A DNA stretch of 64,000 nt, from assembly GCF_947494875.1 (NCBI RefSeq), contig NZ_CANLWM010000001.1:682001-746000 (forward strand), read 5' to 3'. Numbering within the stretch: the stretch's first letter is position 1; each line of letters starts with the position of its first letter. The notes below the pieces were generated by a model. That model was not told the origin of the DNA and did no database searches. It was given only the letters and a program-made list of their open reading frames with translations. Both the position numbers and the translations under genes were made by a program. This document shows positions 60,593-64,000 of this stretch, piece after piece. The stretch comes from an uncultured Williamsia sp. Its GTDB lineage: Bacteria; Actinomycetota; Actinomycetes; Mycobacteriales; Mycobacteriaceae.

Positions 60593-60662
60593 CCGCTCAG
60601 TCTGCCGAACCGGACTCCGTCCAGGAAGTGGTCCTCCGCCATGGCACCGTCTCACCGACCGG

Positions 60663-60678
60663 CTAGAACACGTTCTAG
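60663..60678. promoter_or_regulatory. KstR-like operator before the alpha/beta hydrolase gene
   Basis: CTAGAAC-AC-GTTCTAG, perfect 7-bp arms with a 2-bp spacer, matching the KstR consensus TnnAACnnGTTnnA at every conserved position. It ends 9 bp before the GTG start at 60688. The gene may thus belong to the cholesterol/steroid regulon. Confidence 0.75.
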
Positions 60679-60687
60679 TCTGTCGGG

Positions 60688-61545
60688 GTGGACGTCACCT
60701 ATGAAGACACCCGTCGTGAACTCACCACCGACCAGGGCACGCTCCGCTACCACGAGGCCGGCAGCCCCGATGCGCCGTCGCTGATCCTCCTGCACGGGTC
60801 CGGGCCCGGTGTCACGGGCTGGCGTAACTACCGCGGCAATCTCGGTGTCTTCGCCGAGCACTTCCACACCTTCGTCCTGGAGTTCCCCGGGTTCGGCGTC
60901 AGTGATCCGTGGGGTGGCATGCCGGTCCTCGACGCCGGCAAGTCCGTCAACGCCTTCATGAAGGGCCTCGGGATCCCCTCGGCCGCGATGATCGGCAACT
61001 CCATGGGCGGCGTCGTCGGCGTCAACCTCGCGATCCGCAAGCCCGAGCTCGTCAGCAAGCTGGTCACGATCGGCGGTGTGGGTGCGAATCTGTTCAGCCC
61101 GCAGCCGACAGAGGGCCTGCAACTGCTGCAGGAATTCGCCGACGACCCCGACCGCGACCGCCTCGTCCGCTGGCTCCGGTCGATGGTCTACGACAAGTCC
61201 CTCGTCACCGACGAGCTCATCGAGGAACGCTGGGAGGCGGCGACGCACCCCGACGCTCGCAGGACCGGTGAGACCATGTACGGCTCAGCGGCTTTCGCGA
61301 TGCAGCAGGAGTTCCTCGCCGCCTCGGACGCACCGCCCTATTGGGCGACGATGCACAAGGTCGCGTGTCCGACCCTGCTCACCTGGGGTCGCGACGACCG
61401 TGTCAGCCCACCGGACATGGCGCTGGTCCCGATGCGCCTCATCCCCGACGCGCAGCTGCACGTCTTCCCGCGGTGCGGACACTGGGTGATGATCGAGGCC
61501 AAGGAGGCCTTCGAGGCGACCGTGCTCGCGTTCCTGCGGAGCTGA
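60688..61545 (+). CDS. Alpha/beta hydrolase, meta-cleavage product (HsaD/BphD-like) type
   Basis: A 285-residue hydrolase with the C-C hydrolase layout: oxyanion loop LHGSGPGVTGWRN, nucleophile GNSMGGVVG, acid WGRDDRVSPPDMAL and His PRCGHWVMIEAKEAFE. The intermediate stretch NLFSPQPTEGLQLLQEF closely recalls NLFAPDPTEGVKRLSKF of HsaD, the steroid-ring hydrolase. No hsaABC genes are adjacent, so it is probably a paralogue for another ring-cleavage product or ester. The GTG start lies 9 bp from the KstR-like dyad, so the mRNA is nearly leaderless. Confidence 0.87.
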   Translation: MDVTYEDTRRELTTDQGTLRYHEAGSPDAPSLILLHGSGPGVTGWRNYRGNLGVFAEHFHTFVLEFPGFGVSDPWGGMPVLDAGKSVNAFMKGLGIPSAAMIGNSMGGVVGVNLAIRKPELVSKLVTIGGVGANLFSPQPTEGLQLLQEFADDPDRDRLVRWLRSMVYDKSLVTDELIEERWEAATHPDARRTGETMYGSAAFAMQQEFLAASDAPPYWATMHKVACPTLLTWGRDDRVSPPDMALVPMRLIPDAQLHVFPRCGHWVMIEAKEAFEATVLAFLRS

Positions 61546-61550
61546 CCGGC

Positions 61551-62309
61551 CTACTGGCCCGGTCCGGCCTCCACCACCTGCAGCGCCACGTCGGCGAGTT
61601 TGGTGTTGGAGTCCTGCGACAGCCGCGCGAGGAGTTGGAACGCGTCGTCGGCGGAGAGCGAATAACGCTCCATCAGCATGCCCTTGGCCTGCCCGATGAC
61701 GTCGCGGTTGGTCAGTGCGGAACGAATCTGCTCCTTCTCGCGGACCGAGGAGAACGCGATCGCGGCGTGCGCGGCGAACAGGCTGCCGATCGACCGCGAC
61801 TCGTCGTCGAAGGCGTTCACGCGAGTGCTGTGCAGGTTCAACGCGCCGAAGCTGTCCCCTTCGACGTAGAGGCAGAAACAGAGCATCGACCGGATGCCGA
61901 GGTCGGCCGCAGCCGCGCTGAACCGCGGCCAGCGGTCGTCGGAGCGCATGTCGTCGATGACGACGGTGTCGGACTGCAGAGCCGACGTCACGCAGGGCCC
62001 CTCGTGCAGTTCCGCCTGGAGACGGTCGGAGTCGGCGGCCAGGTTCCCGATGAGCACCGGGCTGGTGATCGTCGACCTGTTCTCGACGAGTGTGATGCTC
62101 GCGTACTCGGCGCTCGGGATCGACTCGACCGCCGCCGCGCAGATGGCGCGCAGGATCGTCTCGGTGTCCCGGCTCTCCGACCGGAGCCGGCGGGCCAGGT
62201 CGGCCATCTGCGCCGGGAGTGCGGGCGTCGACGGGGGCGGATCCTGCGACCCGTGGTCGAGGAGGTCCGAGTGGAACACCTCGCCCCGGGATTCCGACTG
62301 CGCCGTCAC
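61551..62309 (-). CDS. GAF-ANTAR response regulator (RNA-binding antiterminator)
   Basis: A 252-residue protein with an N-terminal linker, a GAF sensor domain (about 45-185: ASITLVENRSTITSPVLIGN, PRFSAAAADLGIRSMLCFCLYVE, GALNLHSTRVNAFDDESRSIG) and a C-terminal ANTAR domain (ALTNRDVIGQAKGMLMERYSLSADDAFQLLARLSQDSN) that binds dual-hexaloop RNA to prevent termination. The GTG at 62309 has a poor ribosome site of its own but overlaps the stop of an 18-codon ORF (GTGA), so translation is probably coupled to it. Confidence 0.9.
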   Translation of the reverse strand: MTAQSESRGEVFHSDLLDHGSQDPPPSTPALPAQMADLARRLRSESRDTETILRAICAAAVESIPSAEYASITLVENRSTITSPVLIGNLAADSDRLQAELHEGPCVTSALQSDTVVIDDMRSDDRWPRFSAAAADLGIRSMLCFCLYVEGDSFGALNLHSTRVNAFDDESRSIGSLFAAHAAIAFSSVREKEQIRSALTNRDVIGQAKGMLMERYSLSADDAFQLLARLSQDSNTKLADVALQVVEAGPGQ

Positions 62310-62362
62310 GCGGCCGCCTGTCCGTGCAATCGAGACTGGTTAGAGAGACCGGGGTCGTTCAT
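62306..62362 (-). CDS. 18-codon ORF coupled to the GAF-ANTAR gene
   Basis: MNDPGLSNQSRLHGQAAA, with AAAGGAG eight nt upstream of its ATG, the best ribosome site in the area. Its TGA overlaps the GTG of the GAF-ANTAR gene. It does not continue in the GAF frame, so it is a separate mini-ORF. It may serve to load ribosomes on the regulator, or a frameshift could join it to that gene. Confidence 0.6.
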   Translation of the reverse strand: MNDPGLSNQSRLHGQAAA

Positions 62363-62492
62363 CGCAGCAGCTCCTTTCACCGCTCGACGCCCGGGCCGCG
62401 AGAGCCCACCGGCGGACACCTGCGCCAGATGTCGGTGGCAGGATTCTAGCCACCAGATACCGCACGCGCGGTGGGAGTACTCGAAATGCTGG

Positions 62493-62750
62493 TCAGGACG
62501 CCAACGTGCGGTACGCGTGGTAGCCGAGGTGCGCTCCGTACGCGACCAGGCCGGCGAGGGCGAGCTTGCGGGTGGCGGGGACCAACAGACCGAGCCCGAG
62601 GCCGGTCTCGATCGCCCCGTGGCGCAGCACCCAGGTGCGGGTGTCGTCGGGGAAAGCGGTCGCGGTGAACGACTCGAACTTCTCGGGCGCCACGTAGTGC
62701 AGCGGTCCGACGACGGCGAGCGACGCCCCGAGGATCGTGGTTGCGGCCAT
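62493..62750 (-). CDS. Small integral membrane protein (85 aa), DoxX-like
   Basis: An 85-residue protein with about three hydrophobic segments (ILGASLAVVGPLHYV, GAIETGLGLGLLVP, LALAGLVAYGAHLGYHA) and a soluble FESFTATAFPDDTRTWVLRH loop. It recalls half of a DoxX/DUF4267-type four-helix protein. AGGTGG sits before ATG 62750. Function unknown. Confidence 0.65.
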   Translation of the reverse strand: MAATTILGASLAVVGPLHYVAPEKFESFTATAFPDDTRTWVLRHGAIETGLGLGLLVPATRKLALAGLVAYGAHLGYHAYRTLAS

Positions 62751-62821
62751 GATGGGTCCACCTCGCTGTCCGATCCCGCCCCCGGTGTGGGCGGGAAGTC
62801 GGACTCACCGTAGCCGGGCCA

Positions 62822-64000
62822 TCACCAGATGCGGACGCGCTGCCCCGGCTCGAGGTACAGGTGGTCACCCTCGGCCACGTCGAACGCGTCGTAGAACGCG
62901 TCGATGTTGCGGACGACCCCGTTGCAGCGGAACTCCGGCGGGGAATGCGGGTCGATCGACAGCCGACGGATCGCCTCGGCCTCGCGAGTCTTCGTCCGCC
63001 AGACCTGCGCCCACCCGAAGAAGACCCGCTGCAGCCCGGTCAGCCCGTCGACCACCGGCGGCTCGGTCCCCTCGGTCGCGATCCGGTACGCGGCCAAGGA
63101 GATCGACAGCCCACCGAGGTCGCCGATGTTCTCGCCGATCGTGAACTCGCCGTTGACCGTGTGCGACGGGTCCAGGCCGGCCGGGGTGAAGGTGTCGTAC
63201 TGCTCGATCAGCGACCGGGTCCGTTTGCCGAACTCGGTGCGGTCGTCGTCGGTCCACCAGTCGACGAGGTTGCCGTCGCCGTCGTACTTGGCGCCCTGGT
63301 CGTCGAAGCCGTGACCGATCTCGTGCCCGATGACCGCGCCGATGCCGCCGTAATTGGCGGCGTCGTCGGCGTCGGGATCGAAGAACGGCGGCTGCAGGAT
63401 GGCCGCCGGGAAGACGATCTCGTTCATCCCGGGGTTGTAGTAGGCGTTCACCGTCTGCGGCGTCATGAACCACTCGTCGCGGTCGACGGGACCGCCGATC
63501 TTGGCGAACTCGCGGTCCTGTTCGAACGCCGATGCGCGCGTGACGTTCCCGACGAGGTCGTCGGACCGGATCTCCAGGCCCGAGTAGTCGCGCCAGGCCG
63601 CGGGGTAGCCGATCTTGGGGGTGAACTTGTCGAGCTTGGCCAGCGCCCGCTCCCGGGTCGCCGGGCTCATCCAGTCCAGGTCGCTGATGTTGCGGCGGTA
63701 GGCCTCGACGAGGTTCGCGATGAGCTCGTCCATCCGGGCCTTCGCGGCGGGCGGGAAATGCCGCTCGACGTAGAGCTTCCCGACGGCGAACCCGACCGCT
63801 GCCTCCACCAGGCCGACCCCGCGCTTCCACCGCTCACGGATCTCGGGTGTCCCTGACAGCGTGCGTCCGTAGAACGCGAAGTTCTCGTCGACGACCGCCG
63901 ACGTCAGGTACGGCGCGGAGGAGTGGACGAGTCGCCACTGCAGCCAGGCGATCCAGTCCGTGAGCGGCCGATCGGCGACGAGGGCTCCGAGACCCTCGAC
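62822..64000 (-). CDS. M13-family metalloendopeptidase (neprilysin/PepO/Zmp1-like), 5' end outside window
   Basis: The C-terminal ~392 residues of a zinc metallopeptidase; the frame is still open at base 64000, so the N-terminal ~270 residues are missing. The catalytic HExxH is in VIGHEIGHGFDDQGAKYDG; the third zinc ligand is in GENIGDLGGLS (the GENxAD motif with Ile-Gly in place of the usual pair). The C-terminus ends in the conserved Trp (YLEPGQRVRIW), typical of M13 enzymes. Actinobacterial relatives include Zmp1. The ATG at 63808 is internal and not the true start. Confidence 0.93.
   Translation of the reverse strand, partial: VEGLGALVADRPLTDWIAWLQWRLVHSSAPYLTSAVVDENFAFYGRTLSGTPEIRERWKRGVGLVEAAVGFAVGKLYVERHFPPAAKARMDELIANLVEAYRRNISDLDWMSPATRERALAKLDKFTPKIGYPAAWRDYSGLEIRSDDLVGNVTRASAFEQDREFAKIGGPVDRDEWFMTPQTVNAYYNPGMNEIVFPAAILQPPFFDPDADDAANYGGIGAVIGHEIGHGFDDQGAKYDGDGNLVDWWTDDDRTEFGKRTRSLIEQYDTFTPAGLDPSHTVNGEFTIGENIGDLGGLSISLAAYRIATEGTEPPVVDGLTGLQRVFFGWAQVWRTKTREAEAIRRLSIDPHSPPEFRCNGVVRNIDAFYDAFDVAEGDHLYLEPGQRVRIW

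Noticed and set aside
1-64000. tRNA, rRNA, prophage, insertion sequence or integrated element
   Set aside because: No cloverleaf or rRNA stretches, transposase, integrase or phage genes were recognised; gene content and composition are uniform.

Overview
The window is about 64 kb of very GC-rich, tightly packed actinobacterial chromosome. The arabinogalactan genes dprE1-dprE2-aftA, a DUF222/HNH (13E12-type) nuclease, fadA-fadB, a GAF-ANTAR regulator, many TetR regulators, GTG starts and 4-nt GTGA/ATGA gene overlaps point to a mycolic-acid actinomycete (order Mycobacteriales), most likely near Gordonia or Williamsia. The genus is inferred, not proven. No rRNA, tRNA, CRISPR array, prophage or insertion sequence was seen.

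Layout. 1-3259: the end of aroQ, then a PAP2-type phosphotransferase coupled to an unknown polytopic membrane protein. 3351-9671 (minus strand): HNH nuclease, then the envelope operon dprE1-dprE2-aftA with an MBL-fold hydrolase in the slot where embC is usually found. 9756-15524: mixed redox and hydrolase genes. 15646-20161: SelO and a TetR/acyl-CoA dehydrogenase/phosphotransferase operon. 20362-24215: RibD-like reductase, thioesterase and histidine phosphatase in one overlapping operon, a small secreted protein resembling the LecA (PA-IL) lectin, and a DHA2 drug exporter with a divergent TetR. 25204-29373: ClgR-like regulator, NarL-type two-component pair, VOC protein and a SnoaL-tailed ECF sigma factor. 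29436-37664: organosulfur block (SfnG, SsuD, a ROK regulator of SsuR type, an MFS carrier) followed by a molybdopterin oxidoreductase. 37748-42319: DrrAB-like exporter, SDR/TetR pair and a membrane protein. 42449-46924: acyl-CoA reductase, SurE, Nei-like glycosylase and enoyl-CoA hydratase. 47041-50115: regulator plus modABC molybdate transporter. 50135-54702: phthalate-decarboxylase-like protein, TetR, RibD-like protein, then an adenylate cyclase overlapped with a double-TetR regulator. 54816-59990: fadA, fadB and a Baeyer-Villiger-type monooxygenase. 60008-64000: GNAT, meta-cleavage-type hydrolase, GAF-ANTAR regulator with a coupled mini-ORF, small membrane protein and the C-terminal part of an M13 metallopeptidase.

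How the genes work together. The main themes are cell-wall arabinan precursor supply (DprE1/E2, AftA), lipid and possibly steroid breakdown (fadAB, acyl-CoA dehydrogenase, hydratase, C-C-type hydrolase; two promoters carry KstR-like AAC-N2-GTT dyads), use of sulfones and sulfonates, and molybdenum uptake, which would supply the molybdopterin enzyme 10 kb away.

The most unusual content is non-coding: a 21-bp tandem repeat family at three intergenic sites, a separate 45-nt repeat family before 58464, a pair of CGCA-N2-TGCG dyads before the modABC operon, a cysteine-containing leader ORF with a hairpin before the ssuR-like gene, and an 18-codon ORF translationally coupled to the GAF-ANTAR gene.
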